Assembly (NCBI GenBank): GCA_013152105.1
Contig: JAADHA010000085.1
Span: 1 to 14,157 of the forward strand
Direction: 5' to 3'
Length of the DNA: 14,157 nucleotides
Source: Oligoflexia bacterium
GTDB taxonomy: Bacteria; Myxococcota_A; UBA796; UBA2385
Part shown: positions 7,035 to 13,921 of the stretch, piece by piece
Layout: each line of letters begins with the position of its first letter
Numbering within the stretch: the first letter of the stretch is position 1
Translations under genes and position numbers: made by a program
Notes under the pieces: generated by a model
Database searches by the model: none
Told to the model about the DNA's origin: nothing
The model's input: only the letters and a program-made list of their open reading frames with translations

Positions 7035-8147
7035 ATGATCACCCTGAGCCCGACAGACGCGCGCCAGCGCATGGTGTCCTGGCACGGCCTGGCCCGTGTC
7101 ACGCTGCCGGACGGCGACGCGGGCGCGCGAGCCCTCCTGCCCGCTTTGCGTTGCATCCAGCTCGATCCCCTCGACCGGATCGGCACCAACGCCGACCTGG
7201 TCGCGATGGCCCGGGTCGACGGCCTCCGCCGCGGACAGATCTACGACGCCCTGCTCCCCGGCCACGCCTTCGAGCACTTCGCCAAGGAGCGCTGCCTGCT
7301 GCCCGCCAGCTTGCTCCCCGCCTACCGGGCACGGGCGCTCCAGGCCCCCTGGTGGCGCCTGAACGAGCGCCTCAAGCGCCTGCCCGAGGGGCTGGTGGCC
7401 GATGTGCTGGCCGAGGTGCGGGAGCGAGGGCCCGTGACCCCGGCCGATCTTCAGGATCGCGGCGCCGTTCAGGCCCTGGACTGGTCTGGGTGGAAGGGCA
7501 CCTCGCGCGCGGTGACCATGGCGCTCGAGGTCCTGTGGACCCGCTGCCAGGTCCTGGTGACTGGACGAGGCGCCACAGGAAAGCGCTACGATCTGCCCGA
7601 GCGCGCCCTGCCCGTTCCCGCCCACCCCCCTCCCCCAGCCGACATCGACGCCGCCCTGCTGCTGGACCGGGTTCACGCCGCCGGCCTGATGGCGACCGCG
7701 AACGGCCCCTTGTGGTCGGGCCTGGCCCCAGCCAGGGACGCGGGCATCGAAGCGCGCCTGCTCCAAAACGGTCAGCTCGCGTCGGTCCGACTGTCGGGCA
7801 GCCGCCGCGGCTACCTGACGACGCCGGCCTTCCTCGACGCCAGGCCGGTGGAGCCTGACTCGCGCCTGCGCATCCTCGGCCCCCTCGACCCGATGCTGTG
7901 GGACCGCAAGCTGGTCCACCACGCCTTTGGCTTCGAGTACGTGTGGGAGGTCTACAAGCCGGCCCACAAGCGCCGCTGGGGCTGGTACGTGGTGCCCCTG
8001 CTGCACCGCGGGCGTCTGGTGGGGCGGCTGGAGGCCCACCGCGACTCGGGCCGGATCGTCGTCGATCACCTGTGGCGCGAGGCCGATCCCTTTCCCGAGG
8101 ACGCGCTCCGGATCGCCCTGGATCGCCACCAGGCAGCCTTGGGCTGA
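7035..8147 (+). CDS. YcaQ-family winged-helix DNA glycosylase (HTH_42)
   Basis: A 370-residue protein of the HTH_42 family, whose E. coli member YcaQ is a glycosylase that unhooks DNA interstrand crosslinks and other bulky alkylated bases. Q42-L43-D44 fits the QxD catalytic motif of the YcaQ-like branch, in 'LRCIQLDPLDRIGTNADL'. 'EHFAKERCLLP' near 80-90 corresponds to the conserved 'EYWAHEACFMP' region of E. coli YcaQ. The C-terminal block 'LGPLDPMLWDRK' (281-292) and 'YKPAHKRRWGWYVVPLLHRG' (307-326) is also close to E. coli. ATG 7035 has AGGTG just upstream and starts at the family's usual N-terminus. It acts on DNA in the cytoplasm, and no other repair gene lies nearby. A degraded copy of its 3' end lies at 8983-9060. 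The family assignment is firm; the exact lesion specificity is inferred from the QxD motif. Confidence 0.9.
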   Translation: MITLSPTDARQRMVSWHGLARVTLPDGDAGARALLPALRCIQLDPLDRIGTNADLVAMARVDGLRRGQIYDALLPGHAFEHFAKERCLLPASLLPAYRARALQAPWWRLNERLKRLPEGLVADVLAEVRERGPVTPADLQDRGAVQALDWSGWKGTSRAVTMALEVLWTRCQVLVTGRGATGKRYDLPERALPVPAHPPPPADIDAALLLDRVHAAGLMATANGPLWSGLAPARDAGIEARLLQNGQLASVRLSGSRRGYLTTPAFLDARPVEPDSRLRILGPLDPMLWDRKLVHHAFGFEYVWEVYKPAHKRRWGWYVVPLLHRGRLVGRLEAHRDSGRIVVDHLWREADPFPEDALRIALDRHQAALG

Positions 8148-8164
8148 GCGCGACCGTCAAGACA

Positions 8165-8188
8165 CGGTGCTCACCGCTTCCCAGCGGT
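8165..8188 (+). terminator. Hairpins between ycaQ-family and DUF4336-like genes
   Basis: ACCGCT (8173-8178) / AGCGGT (8183-8188) forms a 6-bp stem with a TCCC tetraloop. It overlaps an alternative stem, CGGT (8165-8168) / ACCG (8173-8176), so only one can form at a time. It starts 18 bp after the ycaQ stop. No T-tract follows, so a terminator function is uncertain. Confidence 0.3.
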
Positions 8189-8234
8189 ATGCTCCCATTG
8201 AACGGAAACCAGACCGCACCCACCAGGCACTCAA

Positions 8235-8960
8235 ATGTCGCCCCCCGATACCGCGTGGAAGACCCTCCCCCACGGCCCCATTGAGCCACTCGCTGAGAAC
8301 CTCTGGCGCGTAGAGGGCGAACTCCCCAAGATGAGGCTCCGCCGCTGCATGGTCATCGTGCGGCTGCGCTGCGGGGAGCTTCTCCTGCACAGCGCCGTGG
8401 CCCTCGACGAGGCGGGCATGGAAGCGCTAGAGGCCCTGGGACGGCCCACCTCGCTCGTCGTCCCAAACGGCTGGCATCGCCTGGACGCCGCCCGCTACAA
8501 GGCGCGGTACCCGGATCTCCAGGTGATCTGCCCAGCCGCGGCCCGCGAGAGGGTCGAGCAGGTGGTGGCGGTGGACGCCACCTACGAGGATCGCCTGCAG
8601 CCCTACCCCGACGACGACACGGTGCGCCTGGAGCTCCTTGCTCCCGGCGGAATGGAGGGTGCCATGCTGGTGCGCTCCCAGGACGGCGTGAGCGCGGTCT
8701 TCGCCGACGCCCTGTTCAACCTGCCCCACCAGCCGGGCATCTTCTGGTTCGTCTACGGCCGCCTGCTCGGCGCCACGGGCGGACCACGGATCACCTTGAT
8801 CGGACGGATCATGATGGCGTTCACGCGGACAGGCCGCCCCACGCGGGCCTGGATGAAGCGCATCGCCGACCAGGAGCCACTCGTGCGCCTGGTGCCCTGC
8901 CACGGCCAGGTCGTGAGCGCCACCGCCGCCGCCGTACTGCACGGGGTAGCGGCCGGTTGA
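8235..8960 (+). CDS. DUF4336-like (metallo-beta-lactamase-fold related) protein
   Basis: A 241-residue soluble protein with no signal peptide. Its pattern resembles DUF4336 proteins, which look like metallo-beta-lactamase-fold hydrolases with an altered metal site. An early segment, 'ENLWRVEGEL' (21-30), precedes core strand 'MVIVRL' (39-44). The characteristic block is 'SLVVPNGWHRLDAARYKARY' (73-92), followed by 'PDLQVICP'. 'AVFADALFNLP' lies near 154-164, and a late 'LVPCHGQVV' (219-227) may supply a histidine ligand. The classic HxHxDH motif is absent, so hydrolase activity is not assured. ATG 8235 has little Shine-Dalgarno. It lies 87 bp after the ycaQ stop on the same strand, and a ycaQ 3' remnant follows it, so it sits between two ycaQ-like ends. 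No operon partner indicates a substrate. The family call is moderate. Confidence 0.7.
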   Translation: MSPPDTAWKTLPHGPIEPLAENLWRVEGELPKMRLRRCMVIVRLRCGELLLHSAVALDEAGMEALEALGRPTSLVVPNGWHRLDAARYKARYPDLQVICPAAARERVEQVVAVDATYEDRLQPYPDDDTVRLELLAPGGMEGAMLVRSQDGVSAVFADALFNLPHQPGIFWFVYGRLLGATGGPRITLIGRIMMAFTRTGRPTRAWMKRIADQEPLVRLVPCHGQVVSATAAAVLHGVAAG

Positions 8961-8982
8961 GCCCCGCCCAGAAAGACGGCGA

Positions 8983-9060
8983 CTGTGGCGCGAAGCCGAC
9001 CCCTTCCCCGAATCCCCGAAGACGCGGTCCTGGTCGACCAGCATGACCAAGCCGCCGACC
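8983..9060 (+). pseudogene. Frameshifted remnant of a second ycaQ-like 3' end
   Basis: Positions 8983-9011 match 8070-8098, in the last 25 codons of the intact ycaQ-family gene, at 26 of 29 bases, encoding LWREADPFP plus the first two bases of the next Glu codon. All three differences are silent third-codon changes (GAA/GAG, GAC/GAT, TTC/TTT). An 8-bp tandem duplication (CCCCGAAT 9006-9013, CCCCGAAG 9014-9021) then shifts the frame. If it is removed, reading continues as EDAVLVDQHDQAADPG, resembling EDALRIALDRHQAALG of the intact gene with a two-codon deletion. The stop codon is not kept. Little recognisable similarity extends upstream of 8983. Confidence 0.7.
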
Positions 9061-9121
9061 CTGGGGGCTGTCCCCAACCCGCACGCCGTCGCGATGGCGT
9101 CGGCCTGAATGCCCCTCCGAT

Positions 9122-9150
9122 CCCGCGGTGGCGCCCAACTTGACCGCGGG
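9122..9150. promoter_or_regulatory. 8-bp inverted repeat upstream of the secretion ATPase
   Basis: CCCGCGGT (9122-9129) and its exact complement ACCGCGGG (9143-9150) are separated by 13 bp, about 110 bp upstream of the ATPase start. It could be an operator or a factor-assisted terminator for the upstream gene. No T-tract follows. Confidence 0.3.
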
Positions 9151-9260
9151 CGCAAAGCACCACCCGAGCGTGGCCCGACCCATCCTGGCGGAGAACTTGG
9201 GGCAGATCGCGCCTCGCCCGTCGTAAGCTGTGCCCACGGCAAACCAACCAAGGACAGCCC

Positions 9261-10991
9261 ATGGCACGCACGACCTCGCAGCGACTCGGTGATCTCCTGG
9301 TCCTGGCCGGAAAGATCACCCGCGACCAGTTGGCCGAGGCGCTGGAGCGACAGACGGAGCTTGGCCACCGCCTGGGCTCGACCCTGGTCCAGCTCGGCTA
9401 CCTGACCGAGGACGAGCTGACCCGCTTCCTCGCCACCCAGCAAGGCGTGGACGGGGCCAGCGACCAGGACCTCGAGATGGACCCGGCCATGGTCAAGCTG
9501 CTCAGCGCGGACTTCGTGAAGCGCTTCGAGGTCGTCCCGGTACGCATCGAAGACGGAGACGTCCTGGTCGTCGCCTGCGCCACTCCCAACAACCTCGACC
9601 TGCTGGACGAAGTGCGCTTCGTCAGCGGCCACCGCCAGGTACGCGCCATTGTCGCCTCGGAAGCTGCGATCCGACGCGCCATCGAGACGAACTACGCCAC
9701 CCACTCCCTCCTTGAAGAGGTCATCGCCTCTGACGACATCTTCGAGCAGGCGCTCAGGGCCCAAGCCTACTCCGCACCACGCCCCGGCGCCGCCCCCGAC
9801 CTCCACAAGCTGGAGACCGACAGCAACAAGCAGCCCATCGTCGCCCTGATCAACTACCTGCTCGCCGAGGCGATGCGCCGCGCGGCCAGCGACATCCACA
9901 TCGAGCCCTACAAGGACTTCCTGCGAGTGCGCATGCGCATCGACGGGATCCTTCATCCGATCATCACGCCGCCCCCCTCCCTGCACAAGGCGCTGATCAG
10001 CCGGGTCAAGATCATGGCCGGCATGGACATCTCCAAGAACCGCGTGCCCCAGGACGGCCACATTGGTCTGGACTACCTCGGCGAGGTCCTGCACTACCGG
10101 GTCAACATCCTGCCGACGGTCTACGGCGAGAAGTGCGTGATCCGCCTGCTGCGCAAGGACGCCAGGCTAAGCGACCTCGACCGCCTGGGGATTTCGCCGA
10201 ACCTGCTGACCCAATTCAAGCGGGTCATCCATGGCTCACAGGGACTGGTCCTGGTCACCGGCCCAACGGGCTCGGGCAAGACCACGACCGTGCTGGCGGC
10301 CCTGGACGCGATCAACGACATCAAGACCAACGTCGTCACCCTGGAGGACCCCTTCGAGAGCGGGGTCGCTGGAATCAACCACGTCCAGGTAGACAACAAG
10401 AGCGGCCTGACCTTCCTGACCGGAATGCGGGCGATCCTGCGCCAGGATCCCGATGTCATCTTCTTGGGCGAGATCCGCGACAGCGAAGTCGCCAACACGG
10501 CCATGGATGCGGCCCTGACCGGTCACCTGGTCTTCTCCACCCTGCACACCAACAGCGCGGTCGAAGCCCTGAACCGGTTGGAAGACCTGGGCATCCAGCC
10601 CTTCATGGTGGCCGGCACCCTCAAGGTCGTGCTGGCCCAGCGACTGGTTCGACGGATCTGTGAACACTGTGCCATGGAGATCACGCCACGCGACGACGAG
10701 CTGGAAGCCATGGGACTGTCAGAAGAAGATCTCGCCGACGCCCGTTTCCGCCGCGGTCGAGGCTGCAACCATTGCATGAACAGTGGTTTCAAGGGCCGTC
10801 TGGGGGTGTACGAAGCCCTCTTCGTCGACAAGGACATCCGCGAGCTGATCCGCGCCGGTGCCGATGTTAGCACCATCCTGGACAGATCACGTGCCAGCGG
10901 CATGCGCGCCCTGTCCGAGAACGCGCTGGACCTGATCACCCAGGGCCTGACTACCCTGGAAGAAGTCCGGCGCTGCATCAGCGAGGACTAG
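9261..10991 (+). CDS. PilB/GspE-family secretion ATPase
   Basis: A 576-residue hexameric ATPase of the GspE/PulE/PilB class, which drives type IV pilus extension or type II secretion at the inner membrane. An MshEN/T2SSE-N-like domain opens the protein ('RLGDLLVLAGKITRDQLAEA' 8-27, 'RLGSTLVQLGYLTEDELTRF' 37-56); in some family members this domain binds cyclic-di-GMP. The motor part starts with 'ASDIHIEPYKDFLRVRMRID' (209-228). It continues with 'RVPQDGHI' (261-268), Walker A GPTGSGKTTT (334-343), Asp box 'TLEDPFES' (360-367), Walker B 'DPDVIFLGEIRD' (396-407) and His box 'LVFSTLHTNSA' (423-433). A tetracysteine zinc site, C467/C470 and C502/C505, marks the PilB/GspE branch rather than PilT. 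ATG 9261 follows AAGGA by 6 nt. No platform protein, pilin or PilT is adjacent, so pilus versus T2SS use cannot be settled. Confidence 0.95.
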   Translation: MARTTSQRLGDLLVLAGKITRDQLAEALERQTELGHRLGSTLVQLGYLTEDELTRFLATQQGVDGASDQDLEMDPAMVKLLSADFVKRFEVVPVRIEDGDVLVVACATPNNLDLLDEVRFVSGHRQVRAIVASEAAIRRAIETNYATHSLLEEVIASDDIFEQALRAQAYSAPRPGAAPDLHKLETDSNKQPIVALINYLLAEAMRRAASDIHIEPYKDFLRVRMRIDGILHPIITPPPSLHKALISRVKIMAGMDISKNRVPQDGHIGLDYLGEVLHYRVNILPTVYGEKCVIRLLRKDARLSDLDRLGISPNLLTQFKRVIHGSQGLVLVTGPTGSGKTTTVLAALDAINDIKTNVVTLEDPFESGVAGINHVQVDNKSGLTFLTGMRAILRQDPDVIFLGEIRDSEVANTAMDAALTGHLVFSTLHTNSAVEALNRLEDLGIQPFMVAGTLKVVLAQRLVRRICEHCAMEITPRDDELEAMGLSEEDLADARFRRGRGCNHCMNSGFKGRLGVYEALFVDKDIRELIRAGADVSTILDRSRASGMRALSENALDLITQGLTTLEEVRRCISED

Positions 10992-11002
10992 GGTGGGTCC
11001 GA

Positions 11003-11290
11003 ATGGCTAGAATCTTCTGGCACCGTTTTCGGCCCGCAATTGGTCGGTACCGATCTTCTCCTCCGCCACTCTCCTCGTGCGACACACCTCGCGATCCAAC
11101 CGCTCTTCAGACCCTGCTCTGGGGTGGGCTTCTCATCTGTCTGCTGGGCTTGATTGCCACGGCCATTGCCCTCAAGCAAATTCCGCCATCGGTCATCACT
11201 GTCGGCGGTGTGGGAGCGGTCTGGGCCTACCTGTTTCACAAGCGTCATCCCGGCGTCCGCGTCGTACGACCCATCCTGGCCTTTCTCTAA
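11003..11290 (+). CDS. Small predicted membrane protein
   Basis: A 95-residue hypothetical starting 11 bp after the secretion ATPase stop on the same strand, with a purine-rich GGGTGGG before ATG 11003. The first ~36 residues are basic and proline/serine-rich (many Arg, 'SSPPPLSS'). Two hydrophobic helices follow, about 38-58 ('TLLWGGLLICLLGLIATAIAL') and 62-79 ('SVITVGGVGAVWAYLF'), with the tail 'HKRHPGVRVV' after them. No other ATG, GTG or TTG in frame lies between the start and helix 1. I do not recognise a family. The position suggests co-transcription with the ATPase, so an accessory membrane role is possible but is inference. The composition of the N-terminal third is less protein-like, which lowers confidence in the exact start. 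Confidence 0.6.
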   Translation: MARIFWHRFRPAIGRYRSSPPPLSSCDTPRDPTALQTLLWGGLLICLLGLIATAIALKQIPPSVITVGGVGAVWAYLFHKRHPGVRVVRPILAFL

Positions 11291-11319
11291 GGTGGACCCG
11301 CCAGTCGAGGCGCGCAGCC

Positions 11320-13170
11320 CTAGGGACAGATGGTGCTGATCACCCACTCGTTATTGTCTTCATTGCACTCGGTCAGGTGCTGCACACCGCCCTCGTCGTC
11401 GACCACGATCTTGAGCCCCTCGGGCACATCGGCGGGGTCGAGGTCCCACTCGAAGCCGGCCGAGGTTCGGCCGCTGGCGATGGCTGAGTCCGTCCACACG
11501 GTGTCCAGCAGTTCCCAGCTAGCGCCGTGCTTGGAGTACAGGCTGGTCGCGATGCCGGCCGGAACCTGGGAGAGGCCGGTGTTGCCGACCTGGGCGCTGA
11601 CGTAGAGGTGACCCGAGTCACAGTCCGTGGTGCACACATCCAGTTCGAGAGGCACGACATCACCCAGCGCACCCCCCGTCGCCGCGGCCAGGTCGCCGCT
11701 GCGGAAGCTGTTGTAGGTCAGCCAGTTCGTCTCGGTAGAGGTCGGCATCAGGTCCGCGGAATTGGCGACATTCGTGATGCTGTAGGCGTGCTGATTCCAG
11801 GTCTCGGCAGCGGGCATCCAACTATTTTCGCGGTCCCCGATGACGGTGACGCCTTCCTCGGGACCACTGTACTCGCTGCTGGAGTAGATGATCTCGGCGT
11901 GTCCGTCGCCGTCCACGTCGGCGATGGCCGGGTACTCGCTGCAGGTTGCGCTGCTGTGTGAGGTCTCCTGCATCTTGACATCACCGGTCGAGCCATCGAA
12001 GACCCACACATCGTTCTCGTCCGCGAAGACCACCTCGGCCTTGCCGTCGCCCTCGAAGTCGAAGACCGCCGAGCCCGTGAAGCCGCTGCTGTAGTCGCTG
12101 ATCGGCCGGCTCCACTTGGTCACGCCGTTGTCCTCGATGACCACGTAGACGCCGTTTCCCGCCACGCCGATCTCGGGCTTGCCGTCCCCATCAAAGTCGG
12201 CCACGGTCGGCGGGCCGACGGTGCTTCCTGTGTAGTAGCCGGACCAGAGCACGGTGCCGTCATCGTCCTGCAAGCGGACCATGCCAGGGTAGGTCGTGAC
12301 CACGATCTCGCCGTAGGGGTCGTCGTCGAAATTGGCCACCGCGACGAAGCCGTCGGTCTCTCCATTGTACCAGATGGTGTTGCCATCGGCATCGTACAGG
12401 GCGTTGCCCACCACGACTTCTAGCGCGCCGTCCTGGTTGATGTCGGCAGCGACGCCAAAGGCCGCGGCACCTGAGGAGTGACCGGTGCCCTTGCCATGCG
12501 CCCCCGCCCCACGCAGCCTGCCCGTGCGCCCGTCGATGATCAAGTTGCCCTGCACGACCTCGGCGATACCATCACCGTCCAGATCGTAGATACCGACCCC
12601 ACCGCAGACCTGGGCGTAGCCAGACACGGTGTAGCGCCAGATCTCGGTCCCGGTGTCGCCCGACAAGGCCACGAAACCCGGGCTGCCGGACGTGACGACC
12701 TCGGGTCGGCCGTCCCCTGTGAGATCGCCGATCGCCACGGTGGACGGCTCGCTGCCCATGCCGCTGAAGGTCCAGAGCACCGCCCCATCCCCACCGCTCA
12801 GCGCGGTCACCGTGCCGCTGGTGTTCGCCACGACGATGTCGGGGGTGTCGCTGCCGTCGATGATCCCGTCGCCATTGTCGTCAGTGAGTTGCCCCACCAC
12901 GGGCGTGGTGTAGGCCGAGCCAGGGGCCGTGCTGCGCCACTCGATGACCGGTGTCCAGGACCCGACCTCGACCGGAGCCTTGCAGGTCTCGTCGATGGCC
13001 ACCGCGCCCGCGGACAGGTCGGGCGATCCGCAGTCCTCGGCCGTGGTGCCGGCGTCCGAGCTTGGGCCTGGGCCCGTGTCATCGGTCGTGTTCGCGTCCT
13101 TGCCCGACGACAGGCTGTAGTCGCTGCAGCCCGCGGTCACGCCCAGGCAGAGGCAGAAGATGAGGCGCAT
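11320..13170 (-). CDS. FG-GAP/VCBS-repeat lipoprotein with CARDB-like C-terminus
   Basis: A 616-residue predicted surface or periplasmic lipoprotein. I start it at ATG 13170 (GGAG 6 nt upstream) rather than 30 bp earlier, because it then opens MRLIFCLCLGVTAGC with a lipobox and lipid-bearing C15. A low-complexity Asp/Ser/Thr linker (16-48) follows. Residues about 85-430 carry a run of FG-GAP/VCBS-type calcium loops of the DxDGDGxxE kind: 97-108 (EF-hand-like), 149-157, 196-204, 243-251, 280-288 (degenerate), 325-333, 371-379 and 418-426. Such repeats form a seven- or eight-bladed beta-propeller. 'WNQHAYSITNV' (458-468) follows, and then a CARDB-like immunoglobulin domain (about 509-616: 'VSAQVGNTGLSQVPAGIA', 'DDEGGVQHLTECNEDNNEW'). 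Cysteines C513/C517 and C602/C615 could form disulfides. Adhesion or binding is plausible from the fold; a precise role is unknown. It converges on the small membrane gene with a 29-bp gap. Confidence 0.9.
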   Translation of the reverse strand: MRLIFCLCLGVTAGCSDYSLSSGKDANTTDDTGPGPSSDAGTTAEDCGSPDLSAGAVAIDETCKAPVEVGSWTPVIEWRSTAPGSAYTTPVVGQLTDDNGDGIIDGSDTPDIVVANTSGTVTALSGGDGAVLWTFSGMGSEPSTVAIGDLTGDGRPEVVTSGSPGFVALSGDTGTEIWRYTVSGYAQVCGGVGIYDLDGDGIAEVVQGNLIIDGRTGRLRGAGAHGKGTGHSSGAAAFGVAADINQDGALEVVVGNALYDADGNTIWYNGETDGFVAVANFDDDPYGEIVVTTYPGMVRLQDDDGTVLWSGYYTGSTVGPPTVADFDGDGKPEIGVAGNGVYVVIEDNGVTKWSRPISDYSSGFTGSAVFDFEGDGKAEVVFADENDVWVFDGSTGDVKMQETSHSSATCSEYPAIADVDGDGHAEIIYSSSEYSGPEEGVTVIGDRENSWMPAAETWNQHAYSITNVANSADLMPTSTETNWLTYNSFRSGDLAAATGGALGDVVPLELDVCTTDCDSGHLYVSAQVGNTGLSQVPAGIATSLYSKHGASWELLDTVWTDSAIASGRTSAGFEWDLDPADVPEGLKIVVDDEGGVQHLTECNEDNNEWVISTICP

Positions 13171-13241
13171 GGATGCTCCGGTGAGGGCGCATGCTGCCAC
13201 AACGCAGCTTCGCAGTCGCCTGTTTTCTGGTCCCCGGCACC

Positions 13242-13264
13242 GGCTGAGCCAAGGGGGCTCAGTC
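13242..13264 (-). terminator. Hairpin overlapping the stop codon of the 13921 gene
   Basis: CTGAGCC (13244-13250) and GGCTCAG (13256-13262) form a perfect 7-bp stem with a 5-nt AAGGG loop, extended by one G-U and one G-C pair. The gene's TGA stop (13259-13261) lies inside the stem. No U-tract follows on the minus strand. It probably ends or attenuates transcription before the lipoprotein gene. Confidence 0.45.
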
Positions 13265-13921
13265 CGGCCCGTCCCCGATTCGCCGGGCCATGCGCAGCGC
13301 GATGGCGGCGGCCTCGTCGCAGCTTGCGGAGGGGCCGCAGGCGTCGTGTTGCGTCACCTGACGCGCGACGTACTCGCGGGCGTAGCACTGGGCCCAGGCG
13401 TGCAAGGCCGCGGCCCGACCGGGTCCATGGAGGTCGCCCACAGGCAGCCAACGTTGGCACAAGTCGCGAAAGCGCAGCGCGCACTCCAGCGCACGGGTGC
13501 GGGCACCCTGGCTGCTCACTCCGCGCTGCGGGCGTCGGGTCCGCAACAACAAGTAGACCGCGCGTGTCGCGCGAGCGACCGGTTCCCCGCCGGCCAGGGA
13601 GTCGAGGACAAGCGAGTCATCATCGTCCACCCCGTAGGGGGTCTGCACCTGATCCGGGGACTCGATGTCCAAGGCCCGGTCCCGCAGTCGCTGTTCGAGC
13701 CGCTCCAGCGCGCTTCGGAGGTTCGGCAGGGGGAAGTCCTGGGGCGGCAGCAGCTTGAGCAGGAGATCCGCACCCGGACCACGCTGGAGCCCCGCCTTGG
13801 CCAGGTCGGCCACCGGGTAGCGCAGCCGACCCAGCAAGCGCCGTGCATCCGCCACCCGCGGTTCCAACAGGGTCGCAAGCGCACCGGAAGGCTGCCACGT
13901 CTGCTGGGGGCTTGTTCCCAT
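13259..13921 (-). CDS. Hypothetical soluble helical protein
   Basis: A 220-residue protein that I do not recognise. ATG 13921 has a strong Shine-Dalgarno (GGAGGT, 3 nt before the ATG), so the frame and start are well supported. There is no signal peptide or membrane helix. Residues 1-35 include 'ATLLEPRVADARRLLGRLRY'. A basic helix at 66-84 ('NLRSALERLEQRLRDRALD') is followed by an acidic patch 'VDDDDS' (98-103). The second half is rich in Arg and Ala helices ('ATRAVYLLLRTRR' near 118-130, 'RALECALRFRDLCQRWL' 143-159, 'ALHAWAQCYAREYVARQV' 172-189). Four cysteines (C179, C195 and C201 plus others near 147-155) do not make an obvious metal motif. It lies upstream of the lipoprotein gene on the same strand, 88 bp apart with a hairpin between, so they may be separate units. 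No function is proposed. Confidence 0.75.
   Translation of the reverse strand: MGTSPQQTWQPSGALATLLEPRVADARRLLGRLRYPVADLAKAGLQRGPGADLLLKLLPPQDFPLPNLRSALERLEQRLRDRALDIESPDQVQTPYGVDDDDSLVLDSLAGGEPVARATRAVYLLLRTRRPQRGVSSQGARTRALECALRFRDLCQRWLPVGDLHGPGRAAALHAWAQCYAREYVARQVTQHDACGPSASCDEAAAIALRMARRIGDGPD

Larger units (their letters stand above)
8961..9260. other. 300-bp non-coding gap before the secretion ATPase
   Basis: No intact gene is supported here. The left part (8983 to about 9060) is a degenerate ycaQ 3' end. A small hairpin TGGGG/CCCCA lies at 9062-9076, and a perfect 8-bp inverted repeat at 9122-9129/9143-9150. The Shine-Dalgarno AAGGA (9250-9254) belongs to the next gene. The promoter of that ATPase is probably in the right half, but no clear -35/-10 is visible. 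Confidence 0.6.

Noticed and set aside
6918..8129. The TonB receptor reading frame stays open for 404 codons upstream, antisense to the ycaQ-family gene.
   Set aside because: A Shine-Dalgarno, GTG start and signal peptide sit at 6917, and the extension is low-complexity Ala/Gly/Arg sequence opposite a well-conserved gene. This is the usual high-GC antisense shadow.
9129..9144. A sigma-54-like TGGC...TTG element upstream of the secretion ATPase.
   Set aside because: The essential GC of the -12 element reads GA, and the element lies inside an inverted repeat. The match is too weak to call.
8427..10094. A 555-codon minus-strand frame across the DUF4336-like gene and the secretion ATPase.
   Set aside because: It is the antisense mirror of supported genes and crosses the pseudogene gap without any recognisable domain.
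12478..13758. A 426-codon plus-strand frame opposite the lipoprotein and the 13921 gene.
   Set aside because: It is Arg/Pro/Ala-rich low-complexity sequence with no motif, and both opposing genes have good starts and, in one case, clear domains.
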